Shown piece by piece: positions 8,094 to 16,281 of a DNA stretch of 64,000 nucleotides. The notes below the pieces were generated by a model. The model searched no databases, was not told the origin of the DNA, and saw nothing but the letters and a program-made list of their open reading frames with translations. The stretch spans positions 744,001-808,000 of the forward strand of contig NZ_JASVDS010000001.1 in assembly GCF_030285365.1 (NCBI RefSeq), written 5' to 3'. Position 1 is the first letter of the stretch, and each line of letters opens with the position of its first letter. The DNA comes from Roseateles subflavus. Lineage in GTDB: Bacteria > Pseudomonadota > Gammaproteobacteria > Burkholderiales > Burkholderiaceae_C. The translations under genes were made by a program, and so were the position numbers.

Positions 8094-9710
8094 ATGACCA
8101 TTCCTGTAATTGACTTATTTGCCGGCCCAGGAGGCTTGGGAGAAGGCTTCTCGAAGTCCCGGAGTGCCGACTTCAAGATTGCCATCTCCATTGAGAAAGA
8201 CGGAATGGCACACGAGACGCTGAGGCTGCGCGCGGCTCATCGCGAATTGCAGCGGAATCCAAGAACGACCAAAGAGGACTGGCATCTGTGGGACCAGATG
8301 GTCGAAGCGAAGCCTTGGAACATTCTCTTCAGTTCACTGAAAGGCTGCGAAAGCCCATTGATCCGCGAAGCATGCAAGCATGCCGAACTGGAAGCCCATC
8401 AACTCGAACTCGGACCAAGCAATCGGGAAGAGGTTTCGAAGGAGATCCGAAAGCGACTTGAGCCGTATCTGAAGGGCGGAAAGCTGCCGAACAATGCCGT
8501 GCTCATCGGAGGTCCACCCTGCCAAGCCTATTCGGTGGTTGGTCGTTCGCGCAACAAGGGCACCAAGCAATACGTTGCTGAGAAGGACCATCGACATTTT
8601 CTCTATGAGGAATACCTGCACGTCATTGCCGAGTTCCGGCCGGCAGTCTTCGTCATGGAGAACGTCAAGGGAATTCTCTCGTCGCGAGTCGATGACGGAC
8701 GCATCTTCGAGCGCATCATGGCTGACCTTAAGCAGCCTGGATGCGCCGAACTTTCGCGAGATCCGGTGGAATACATTCTGATGCCGCTCGGGACCGTTAC
8801 CACTGAGGCAGCATCTGATCCGACGGACTTCATTCTCAAAGCCGAAGAGTTTGGAATTCCTCAGGCACGTCATAGGGTCATCATCGTTGGCATCCGAAAG
8901 GACGTTCATGCCAAGCTAGATAAGTTCATCGGTCTCAAGGCCTCCGACCCACCCTCCGTACATCAGGTACTGGGCGACTTGCCTGCCATCAGTCCTCAGA
9001 TCTCCCGCAAAGGCCAGGGCATGACATGGTTGGATGCGCTCTCTATGCCGATCTTTGACCAAGCGATCCGTGAGCTGACCTTAGAGGGCTCAGATGCAAG
9101 CTGCGCAATCGCTGCCGTTATGAGCGAATGTCGTGATGAACTAATGGCCCGGCAGTATGAACCCGGGTCGGGGGGCGAGCGGACGCGCATCCGGCAGATT
9201 GACCGGCGCAAGAAGGCCCCTGCCTTGGCAGATTGGTATAGGGATCGCGACACGTCACTGCTCACCAACCATGAGAGCCGGGCTCACATGCCGAGCGATC
9301 TAGTGCGGTACATGTTTGTATCGGCATTCGGGAAAGTGACCGAGGCTAGCCCAAGGCTTGCCGACTTTCCCAAGTGCCTTCTGCCGGCGCACAAGAATGT
9401 CGACCCCGACAATGTCAAAGACTCGATCTTCAAAGATCGATTCAGGGTGCAAGTGGGTAGCAGACACAGCATGACTGTCACGAGCCATATCGCCAAGGAC
9501 GGTCACGCGTTTATCCACTACAAGCCGAAGCAATGCCGAAGTCTTTCGGTGCGGGAGGCGGCGCGCTTGCAGACCTTTCCTGATACCTATGTTTTTCTTG
9601 GGAACAGGACCTCACAGTACACGCAGGTCGGCAATGCAGTACCCCCCAAGCTCGCCAATCAGATTGCAGATGTAGTTGCCCGAGTCCTCAATCAGGCCGG
9701 TCTTACCTAA
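8094..9710 (+). CDS. DNA cytosine-C5 methyltransferase
   Basis: 538-residue m5C methyltransferase with all main motifs in order: motif I DLFAGPGGLGEGF (7-19, AdoMet binding), motif IV GGPPCQAYS with nucleophile Cys143, motif VI ENV (189-191), motif VIII QARHR (257-261), a target-recognition region of about 200 residues, motif IX VREAARLQTFPD and motif X QVGNAVPP near the C-terminus. An extra helical insert (about residues 60-125) separates motifs I and IV. No restriction endonuclease gene sits beside it. Instead it converges on the three-gene DptF/G/H-like operon, whose last gene ends 86 bases away. The inferred role is to mark host DNA so that this operon spares it. It could also be an orphan methyltransferase carried by the island. 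Confidence 0.93.
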   Translation: MTIPVIDLFAGPGGLGEGFSKSRSADFKIAISIEKDGMAHETLRLRAAHRELQRNPRTTKEDWHLWDQMVEAKPWNILFSSLKGCESPLIREACKHAELEAHQLELGPSNREEVSKEIRKRLEPYLKGGKLPNNAVLIGGPPCQAYSVVGRSRNKGTKQYVAEKDHRHFLYEEYLHVIAEFRPAVFVMENVKGILSSRVDDGRIFERIMADLKQPGCAELSRDPVEYILMPLGTVTTEAASDPTDFILKAEEFGIPQARHRVIIVGIRKDVHAKLDKFIGLKASDPPSVHQVLGDLPAISPQISRKGQGMTWLDALSMPIFDQAIRELTLEGSDASCAIAAVMSECRDELMARQYEPGSGGERTRIRQIDRRKKAPALADWYRDRDTSLLTNHESRAHMPSDLVRYMFVSAFGKVTEASPRLADFPKCLLPAHKNVDPDNVKDSIFKDRFRVQVGSRHSMTVTSHIAKDGHAFIHYKPKQCRSLSVREAARLQTFPDTYVFLGNRTSQYTQVGNAVPPKLANQIADVVARVLNQAGLT

Positions 9711-9721
9711 TGACGGCTAAT

Positions 9722-9772
9722 CCCGTGTCTCCTGAAGGAAGGCCGAATCGGGTTCTAGCCAGGGGACACGGG
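9722..9772. terminator. Long hairpin between convergent genes
   Basis: Arms CCCGTGTCTCCTG (9722-9734) and CAGGGGACACGGG (9760-9772) pair over 13 bases with one G-T wobble, around a 25-base loop. It lies between the stop of the methyltransferase and the stop of the dptH-like gene. There is no T-run on either strand, so it may act as a bidirectional terminator aid or RNA-stabilising 3' structure. Confidence 0.5.
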
Positions 9773-9796
9773 TGTCTCGTTACTGCTCCAGCAGCT

Positions 9797-12700
9797 TCAA
9801 GCTGCCGGGCCCGACAGGGCTGCTGGCCATGCTGAAGGATCTACGCGAGAGCATTGAACACGAACAAGGCGTCCATCAGCTTTCAGTAACCCGTCGCCCT
9901 TGCCGTTGAGATTCTCGGCACCTGCCTCGTCGATGACGACACGACTCTCCGTCGCACTCTTAACCCGCAGCGCCAGCTGGGCGGGCAAGTTGCTGCGTAG
10001 GTTCGTACTGATGACTTCGGCGCTTGGTTTTTGCGTCGCAATGATGACGTGAATTCCTGCGGCGCGAGCTTTCTGAGCAAGCCGCTTGAGTTCCGCCTCG
10101 ATCTCTTTCTTTCCCATCGGATCGTGTGTTAGGTCGGCGTACTCATCGAGCACGACGAGCCACCATGGCAGTCGATCCGCGGCGGGTACTCCGGCATTGA
10201 ACTCGGCAAGATTCCGTTTCCCGGCGTTCTTGAAGGCTTGGTACCGCTGTTGCATTTCCTCGACGGCGGTCTTGAGGAGCTCGATCGCGTCGGCATCGTC
10301 CCAACCAATACTCCCTTCGAGATAGGAGGAACCGTCGAAAGGCGCAAGTTCTGTGCCCTTTGGGTCGACAAGCATCAGGCGCAACTCGTCGGAACGATAG
10401 TGTCGAGTCAAGCCGAACAAGATCGTATTGAGAGCTTCCGATTTGCCGCTTCCGGTAGTGCCGGCGACCAGGAGGTGAGGGCTATTGGACGAGGAGAAAT
10501 TCAGCTCGACGAGCTGGCCGAAGCGATCCTCTCCGATTGGCACGGTCAGTGCGGTAGGTGGTCGCCTCCACCTGGACCAAGTTTCCACAGCATCAACGAA
10601 ATAGCGCTGCTCAGCACGCTTCGGTACGTCAATGGTCACGAACCCGCGGTCGATGTTGAAAGTGACGTTTTGGTCCTGCTCGAGCTGCAGAACCAATTTC
10701 AATGCGGCACCCTTCTCTGAGAGCTTGCGAGGGTCAACACCCGGACCTGGCCTAACCTTGAAGAGTATCGAAGCAGGTCCCTCAACGAACGGAAGCTCCT
10801 CATCCTGCGCCGCCGAAACGGTGATTCCATGAATCGCGAAGCAGCCAAGAATGTCCTCGTAGGTGCGCCGGAGAACCTCGTTCGACAACCCGCGGTTACG
10901 ACTGGTCGCCAAAGGCAAATCCGAAGCTCCGGTGCCATCTGTCGGAGCAGACATCTGCCCACTGGTAGCTAGCGTTTGAGAGAGACCCTCCGATGCAGGC
11001 TCAGGCACAGCCGACTCGACCGGATGATCCGCCTCAGCTACAGCCCCATTTCGCTCGGATTCGAAGGCCACGGGAATGCCAAGGGGCAGCGGTCCTTGGG
11101 ACGGGGCGCCTTCATTCTGAAGCGAACGATGGGGGGGCTCGACAGATGCTTGACGTGTCGTAATTCCCTCGCTGCGCTGAACATGGTCGACCAAGTGGAA
11201 TCTTGTTGACCTGAGCACAGTGATCCCATCTACATCCGATCGTTGGAGATCTTGGCTCTCGGTGTCCCACAGACATGCCGAGTAGACACCATTGACAGAC
11301 CGAAGGCGGATTGATCCTGATCGCAAGTCAGCGATCGTGAGATGCATTAGGTCGGGACTCGCATTTCGGCTGTCGTTTGACTCCGCTCCCACAAGTTGAA
11401 TTGCGCCTACTGGAAGGTTTTCTACGGCGGACGCGATCTGCTCGCGCCACATGGATTCGTCCACGTTGCGCGCTGCATCGGTGCCGGATGCAGCCAGCAC
11501 AGATCGGAAGAATTCACAGGTCCGCTGGACCTGAACAACGCCGTGGCCGTCGTATAGCTGGCGCAGCTTTCCCTCAACTACCAAGACGTCCACGTCTATG
11601 ACACCGTCGTCGCCTCGTTCCAGTGAAAGACGGCACATATCAGCCCGCACCTGAGCGTGGCCGCCAAACCAGTCCGTGTGTTCATCAAGACTGATCCACG
11701 CGACAAGCCCGCTCCTCAAGCGGGCCGGGTAGATTTCCTCTGCCAGGCTCCGTGCAACCGTAAGCCCGATAATTTCCTCGGTCACGCGAGCTACGCCCAG
11801 TGCCTGCAGCGCGAGTCTTGGTGCTAGTCGCCTAGTAGAGTCGTAGATGCCTTCAGCAAGTCGATCTAACAAGTCGTGCGAAGCCCCAGACAGTGTTTGC
11901 TGTGGAATCAGCCGTCGCAGCTTTCTGGCTAGGCGTGCTTGAATCAGCTCGCGTCCAGATCGCGAAGAAACTACCAGCGTGTTGAGGCGGTTGGCACCAA
12001 CGCCGTCTTCAATGCTCAAGACGTCGGGTGCGCCAGCCTCGGCAGATTCAATCTGCTCGCGTGATATCTGCCGCTCTAGCGTGATCACCCAGTGGCAGTG
12101 CTCATGCAAGTCCTTGAAGAGCCTAGCAGAGTCTTGGAAGTTCACGCGCAGTTCAACCAAATCGGTGTTTTCCGGTTGACCAGGCGCGACAGGCCTTGAC
12201 CGGTTGGCTCGCACCGTCAAAGTGCTCCATGACTCAAGTACCGGGTCTGGGTACTTTGGAAGCATTACGAGCGAGATCGCCCCGCCGCCTCCCCCAGCCT
12301 CCAAGCGCAGGGGCCTGTGCTGAAGGGGGTCAAAAACGCCGGGGCGTTCAACTGGCGCTTCTGTGTTCTGTTGGCTGACTATTTGCTCCTGTAGGACGTG
12401 GGTAACCACAGCTATGTCTAGCTGGAGATCCGCTAACAATCCGGCGAGACTGTCACCTGCCTTGTAGTCGATCAGGGCGAGATCCTTGTCAGGGAACAGG
12501 CGTGCTTGAGGGCTACTTTCTCCCCCGTCAGATACCTTCTCTACAGCCCTCGCGATTGCCTCCCATCTGCTCTTTGGAGCTGCCACGTGCATTGAGATGC
12601 GCAGATATCGATTTGCTTTCGCCGTAATCCGACGGAGGATCTCCGCTGGCATTGAGTCATTGGTGGGCAATACGACCAGAAGTGACAGTCCGTCTCGCTT

Positions 12701-14989
12701 GTAGGGGTGCGCATCGAGGTAGCTGACGATGCGAGCAGCGATCGATCCGACGGCCGCTGCATCAAACGAGACGTCTCCATTGACTGCCTCGAGCGGAGAA
12801 AAGTCCTCCCACCAACCGGACTCGGAGCGGGAATATAGGAGCTGGCCCATGCTGCCAGCCGCAATCGGTGGCGATTCACGGGGTGTAAGCTTCTCAAGCC
12901 AGTCGAGATAGAACTCGCCCTCGCCGTCGGAGAAACTAGCAGTGCCAGCAAGGAACTCATGCGCTAGTCGCCTTGTTTGCTCCAGGTATCTGCAAATCCA
13001 CCGCAGGCGTATTGGGTGTAGGGGGAGCATCAGGCGCCGCTCGGAGCCGACGATGGCAGCCAGATCTGTGCCAAGGAAAGCATCGAACTCCCTGCTACGG
13101 GATCCATCTGGGACGAAGTGCTCGCGAGCTCGTTGAAGGAGCGCAAGCCAGCTATCCAGAAACGACTGAATGCGATCGGCGGCTAGACCAAGCTCACGCA
13201 ATGCGTCGCGGAGCTCGTGGCGCAATGCAAGAAGCTCTTCCAGTACAGGGCTACTAGTTTCGGGGCGATGAGCTGGGTCCAGCGTCAGTCCATCCAGACC
13301 GGCTTCTCTATATGCCAACGGCGTTCGCCAGTCGTCTCCGTCTGTGGGCTGATTGATCCTCAATGTCCCTGGCAGATCCAGTGCAGGCGACTCTGGCGCG
13401 GCCGCTAGGAACCAGAAGAGCGCAAACTGCTCAACAGCAGATGGCAGCCACTCCATCTGGTCGATGACCTCTAGCGTCTTGCCATTCGAATCGCGAAGCG
13501 TAAAGCGCAAAGGGAGCGGGTCCCAGCTGTACTGCTGCACAACATCTTCGGATTCGTCAGACTGGTCGTCTAGCAACGGAGGCACTGGGAGCGGATGGAT
13601 TAGCTCGTCAGAAAGCTCGAGCAGACAGGCGTCCGGCAGCCCTTCGAGTCCCGCCGCAATGGAGCGCAGCGTGTCGCCGAAGAGAAAGGCGAAAAGTCCA
13701 TGTATCGGTTGTCCAGATGCGTCCTCCCGCCCAATCTCCATCGAGATACTGGCCACCCTGGCTGCGGTCGCATCCGTGCGAACACGCTGCACAAGCCGCA
13801 CAATCTCGATCGCGGGATTGAAGAACTGTCTCCTCGGTGGAGCGGCGAGCCGCTCGACAGACTTTCGTGTGCTGGCCGTGAGGGCATCGATTAGGGAGGT
13901 TGTGCCCTCTGCGGGCACCGCTTCAAGCAGACGATTCGCGTCTAGGCTGTTCCTGGCGTTCAATCCAGCGGTCACGTCGAGGGCGTCAAATTCTCCAAGA
14001 CGGCCGGGTGCGGAACTTTCGAGCTCGGCTCGAACACGCTCACCTAGGCGAAGGCCTGCCGTGTCCCGAATAAACAGCTGGCAGAAGATCTCGTAGGGAA
14101 TCTGCTTGCGGAGTTCGTCCGTTGGCGTCAATCCATAGTTGGAGCAGAGCTCTCGCCAATTGATCGCGTCGGAGGTTGGCATCGGGCTGCCATCGGACAG
14201 CTTGAACCGTGCCGCCAAGGACCTAGCGGCGACCTCTTCCGCAGCGAGCTCGGTCGTGCCATCAAGCAAGTCGGCGTGCCGAGCGTTCATTTCTAGCCTG
14301 CGGCGGCACCGTGCCTCTGCACCGCCTTCATTCCAGCGCTCGTCTGGGAACATGTCCATTGCCCAGAGTGAACTCCCGACGATACGGTCTGCCTGCGCTT
14401 CGTCAATGACCCTATCGTGACCGAGCCACTTTGCACAGACCGATTCGACGAATGCGACGTAGCGACGCACTGGAACAGGTTCGATTTCCGGATGCACGAG
14501 CCGGATTACCAGTAAGAGGCGCTCGAGCAGGAGTTGCGGAACACCACTCGTACCGCCAGCGCTATGCCAAGCCTCCTCGATCAGTAAGCCAGGAATGCCG
14601 CGGTTCGTCCTTGCGTAGTCGTCAAAGCTGCCGTCGAGGAAGTTGCTGTCGCGGAGGCTGAATATGTCCTTCAGACCCTGCTCGTCGCTCTGGACACTGC
14701 TCTCGATGTAGACAAGACCGTTTGGGTTGTGATTCCGGTAATGAGTGATCGAGTATCCCGATTCGGCAACGAACTGCGGGGGGAGGGCTCCGTCCAAGCC
14801 ATCTGCGACAACCAGACGAACTTGTTCAAGCTGTGCTGTGCGAGCAGCCTCTGGCCAAGCCTCTACAAACTGAACAACTTCGTCAGCGTGTAGATTCTTT
14901 ATCCTGAAGCATTGGTGCATGGCGGCACGATCACGCGTTAGTGCCAATGTGGCGACTCTGGCGGCCACCTTTGCAAGAGTCCTAGACAT
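9797..14989 (-). CDS. dptH: DptH-like FtsK/HerA ATPase with candidate nuclease motif
   Basis: 1730-residue protein, last in a three-gene operon. The C-terminal 240 residues are an FtsK/HerA-type motor: Walker A GTTGSGKS at 1510-1517, Walker B LVVLDEYADL near 1612-1620, and the IIATQKPS sensor segment. Size, domain position and operon order match DptH/DndH of phosphorothioate-dependent restriction systems. Around residues 1105-1155 a DMCRLSLE strand, then a strand ending VVEGK (Glu1139, Lys1141) and VQVQRT resemble the D-(D/E)xK-Q layout of PD-(D/E)xK nucleases; this is inference. The start ATG overlaps the upstream stop by one base (TGATG), indicating coupling. Likely role: translocate along and damage unmarked foreign DNA with the two partner proteins. 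Confidence 0.75.
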   Translation of the reverse strand: MSRTLAKVAARVATLALTRDRAAMHQCFRIKNLHADEVVQFVEAWPEAARTAQLEQVRLVVADGLDGALPPQFVAESGYSITHYRNHNPNGLVYIESSVQSDEQGLKDIFSLRDSNFLDGSFDDYARTNRGIPGLLIEEAWHSAGGTSGVPQLLLERLLLVIRLVHPEIEPVPVRRYVAFVESVCAKWLGHDRVIDEAQADRIVGSSLWAMDMFPDERWNEGGAEARCRRRLEMNARHADLLDGTTELAAEEVAARSLAARFKLSDGSPMPTSDAINWRELCSNYGLTPTDELRKQIPYEIFCQLFIRDTAGLRLGERVRAELESSAPGRLGEFDALDVTAGLNARNSLDANRLLEAVPAEGTTSLIDALTASTRKSVERLAAPPRRQFFNPAIEIVRLVQRVRTDATAARVASISMEIGREDASGQPIHGLFAFLFGDTLRSIAAGLEGLPDACLLELSDELIHPLPVPPLLDDQSDESEDVVQQYSWDPLPLRFTLRDSNGKTLEVIDQMEWLPSAVEQFALFWFLAAAPESPALDLPGTLRINQPTDGDDWRTPLAYREAGLDGLTLDPAHRPETSSPVLEELLALRHELRDALRELGLAADRIQSFLDSWLALLQRAREHFVPDGSRSREFDAFLGTDLAAIVGSERRLMLPLHPIRLRWICRYLEQTRRLAHEFLAGTASFSDGEGEFYLDWLEKLTPRESPPIAAGSMGQLLYSRSESGWWEDFSPLEAVNGDVSFDAAAVGSIAARIVSYLDAHPYKRDGLSLLVVLPTNDSMPAEILRRITAKANRYLRISMHVAAPKSRWEAIARAVEKVSDGGESSPQARLFPDKDLALIDYKAGDSLAGLLADLQLDIAVVTHVLQEQIVSQQNTEAPVERPGVFDPLQHRPLRLEAGGGGGAISLVMLPKYPDPVLESWSTLTVRANRSRPVAPGQPENTDLVELRVNFQDSARLFKDLHEHCHWVITLERQISREQIESAEAGAPDVLSIEDGVGANRLNTLVVSSRSGRELIQARLARKLRRLIPQQTLSGASHDLLDRLAEGIYDSTRRLAPRLALQALGVARVTEEIIGLTVARSLAEEIYPARLRSGLVAWISLDEHTDWFGGHAQVRADMCRLSLERGDDGVIDVDVLVVEGKLRQLYDGHGVVQVQRTCEFFRSVLAASGTDAARNVDESMWREQIASAVENLPVGAIQLVGAESNDSRNASPDLMHLTIADLRSGSIRLRSVNGVYSACLWDTESQDLQRSDVDGITVLRSTRFHLVDHVQRSEGITTRQASVEPPHRSLQNEGAPSQGPLPLGIPVAFESERNGAVAEADHPVESAVPEPASEGLSQTLATSGQMSAPTDGTGASDLPLATSRNRGLSNEVLRRTYEDILGCFAIHGITVSAAQDEELPFVEGPASILFKVRPGPGVDPRKLSEKGAALKLVLQLEQDQNVTFNIDRGFVTIDVPKRAEQRYFVDAVETWSRWRRPPTALTVPIGEDRFGQLVELNFSSSNSPHLLVAGTTGSGKSEALNTILFGLTRHYRSDELRLMLVDPKGTELAPFDGSSYLEGSIGWDDADAIELLKTAVEEMQQRYQAFKNAGKRNLAEFNAGVPAADRLPWWLVVLDEYADLTHDPMGKKEIEAELKRLAQKARAAGIHVIIATQKPSAEVISTNLRSNLPAQLALRVKSATESRVVIDEAGAENLNGKGDGLLKADGRLVRVQCSRVDPSAWPAALSGPAA

Positions 14990-16281
14990 CAGTTACGCCC
15001 TCCCGGAGACACCATCCTTGTGGCATCTGAAAATACCTTCAGCAGGCCAGCTGCGCGCATCTGGTCCGCCAAGCGTCGTTCGTTTTCTTCGAAGATGGTT
15101 CCGTCAAATGCCATCAGCATGCCCGCACGAGCTGCCCCCTCACGGCCAGCGACGATGCCGCATCTTTCAAACAGCCATTGAGTCATGAATTTCTCGAATT
15201 CCAGCTCAGTGCCCGCGGGTACCGCAGCGAGTACGAGCGCCTCGATCGCCGAAAGCTTCAGAGTGAAGTGGCGTCGCCCTTTCCAAGAGTTCAGCAGCCC
15301 TCCGGCGGCAGCCGTATTTCCGAAGAAGGCGCGGATCTTGCCGAGCTGCTGACCGCTGAGGTGCCCTTGGCGTTCACCTTCTTCGCGTGACACCTGCTCT
15401 ACAACACCAACGATGTCCTTCAGGCATCGTTGAGCGGCTCGACGCAGCTGGGGATGGGTACCGGCACAGTCGACCACAATGGCCATGCCGGCCCCTCCCT
15501 GAAGTGCCAGCGCTCGTGATGCTTGGACTAACGCGAGCCATATGGACGTCCATGCCATGACTGCCCTAGCGCGCTGAACAGCGGGCTGTCCTATGTGACC
15601 GAGGATGTTCCGCATGCCATCCCTGAAGAGCTCCTCCCAGGAATCGTTGCGTACCTCTGTTGCAGCTTCGACTTGATCCAAAGACGGGGCATCTTCGGGG
15701 TCGCATCTGCCCTTTGAACGAAGGGTCGCTGCCAGAAGTTCCAACGGCGAGTCTCGGTCCCGCGGATACAGGGCATCGAAGCCTTCCCGCATTGCCCGTA
15801 GCCGGTTCTGGTCAGGATCCCGCCGAAGGACCGCAAACGCATAGGCACCAGCGCCGCGCAAGTACCGCCGCTCGATCTGCACGTCAACTCCGGCCTGGCG
15901 GCCCTTTCTGGCATCCCAATGCACGAGTGACCGTGTGTACGGAAAGAAGTGCGTGCGCTCCCACCCTTTGGCCTTAACTGCATTAGGTACCTCAAGCTCT
16001 AGGCAGCGCAAAAGGTGGCCAACAGCAACGGCGGTGTGCTCATTCAATAGGACGGATGCCTTACGCGCTGGGTCCAATTGTTCTGTTATCAGCTGTCGTG
16101 CGAAGTCATGCGCGGCACGATGGACGTGAACCTTTGGGGTATCAGGCAAGGTGCCTTCAGCACAACAGACGACAAAGTTGATCAGTTCCAGCCCAGGATA
16201 GTGGCCGGATCCGTCGACGTCGAAAACGCCGCCGAAGAGCTTCGTGGTGATATCCGGTGCACGGACAGACGCAGTCGCCAT
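14989..16281 (-). CDS. dptG: DptG-like restriction subunit
   Basis: 430 residues, middle gene of the operon, overlapping both neighbours by one base (TAATG upstream, TGATG downstream). There is no enzyme motif. The best signature is near residues 345-385: a LKLSAIEALVLAAV helix, an EFEKFMTQWLFER stretch, then CGIVAG. This helical element resembles one found in DptG and related ATPase-partner proteins. Length fits DptG (about 430-440 residues). Identification rests largely on position between a DptF-like and a DptH-like gene. Likely an adaptor in the restriction complex. Confidence 0.65.
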   Translation of the reverse strand: MATASVRAPDITTKLFGGVFDVDGSGHYPGLELINFVVCCAEGTLPDTPKVHVHRAAHDFARQLITEQLDPARKASVLLNEHTAVAVGHLLRCLELEVPNAVKAKGWERTHFFPYTRSLVHWDARKGRQAGVDVQIERRYLRGAGAYAFAVLRRDPDQNRLRAMREGFDALYPRDRDSPLELLAATLRSKGRCDPEDAPSLDQVEAATEVRNDSWEELFRDGMRNILGHIGQPAVQRARAVMAWTSIWLALVQASRALALQGGAGMAIVVDCAGTHPQLRRAAQRCLKDIVGVVEQVSREEGERQGHLSGQQLGKIRAFFGNTAAAGGLLNSWKGRRHFTLKLSAIEALVLAAVPAGTELEFEKFMTQWLFERCGIVAGREGAARAGMLMAFDGTIFEENERRLADQMRAAGLLKVFSDATRMVSPGGRN

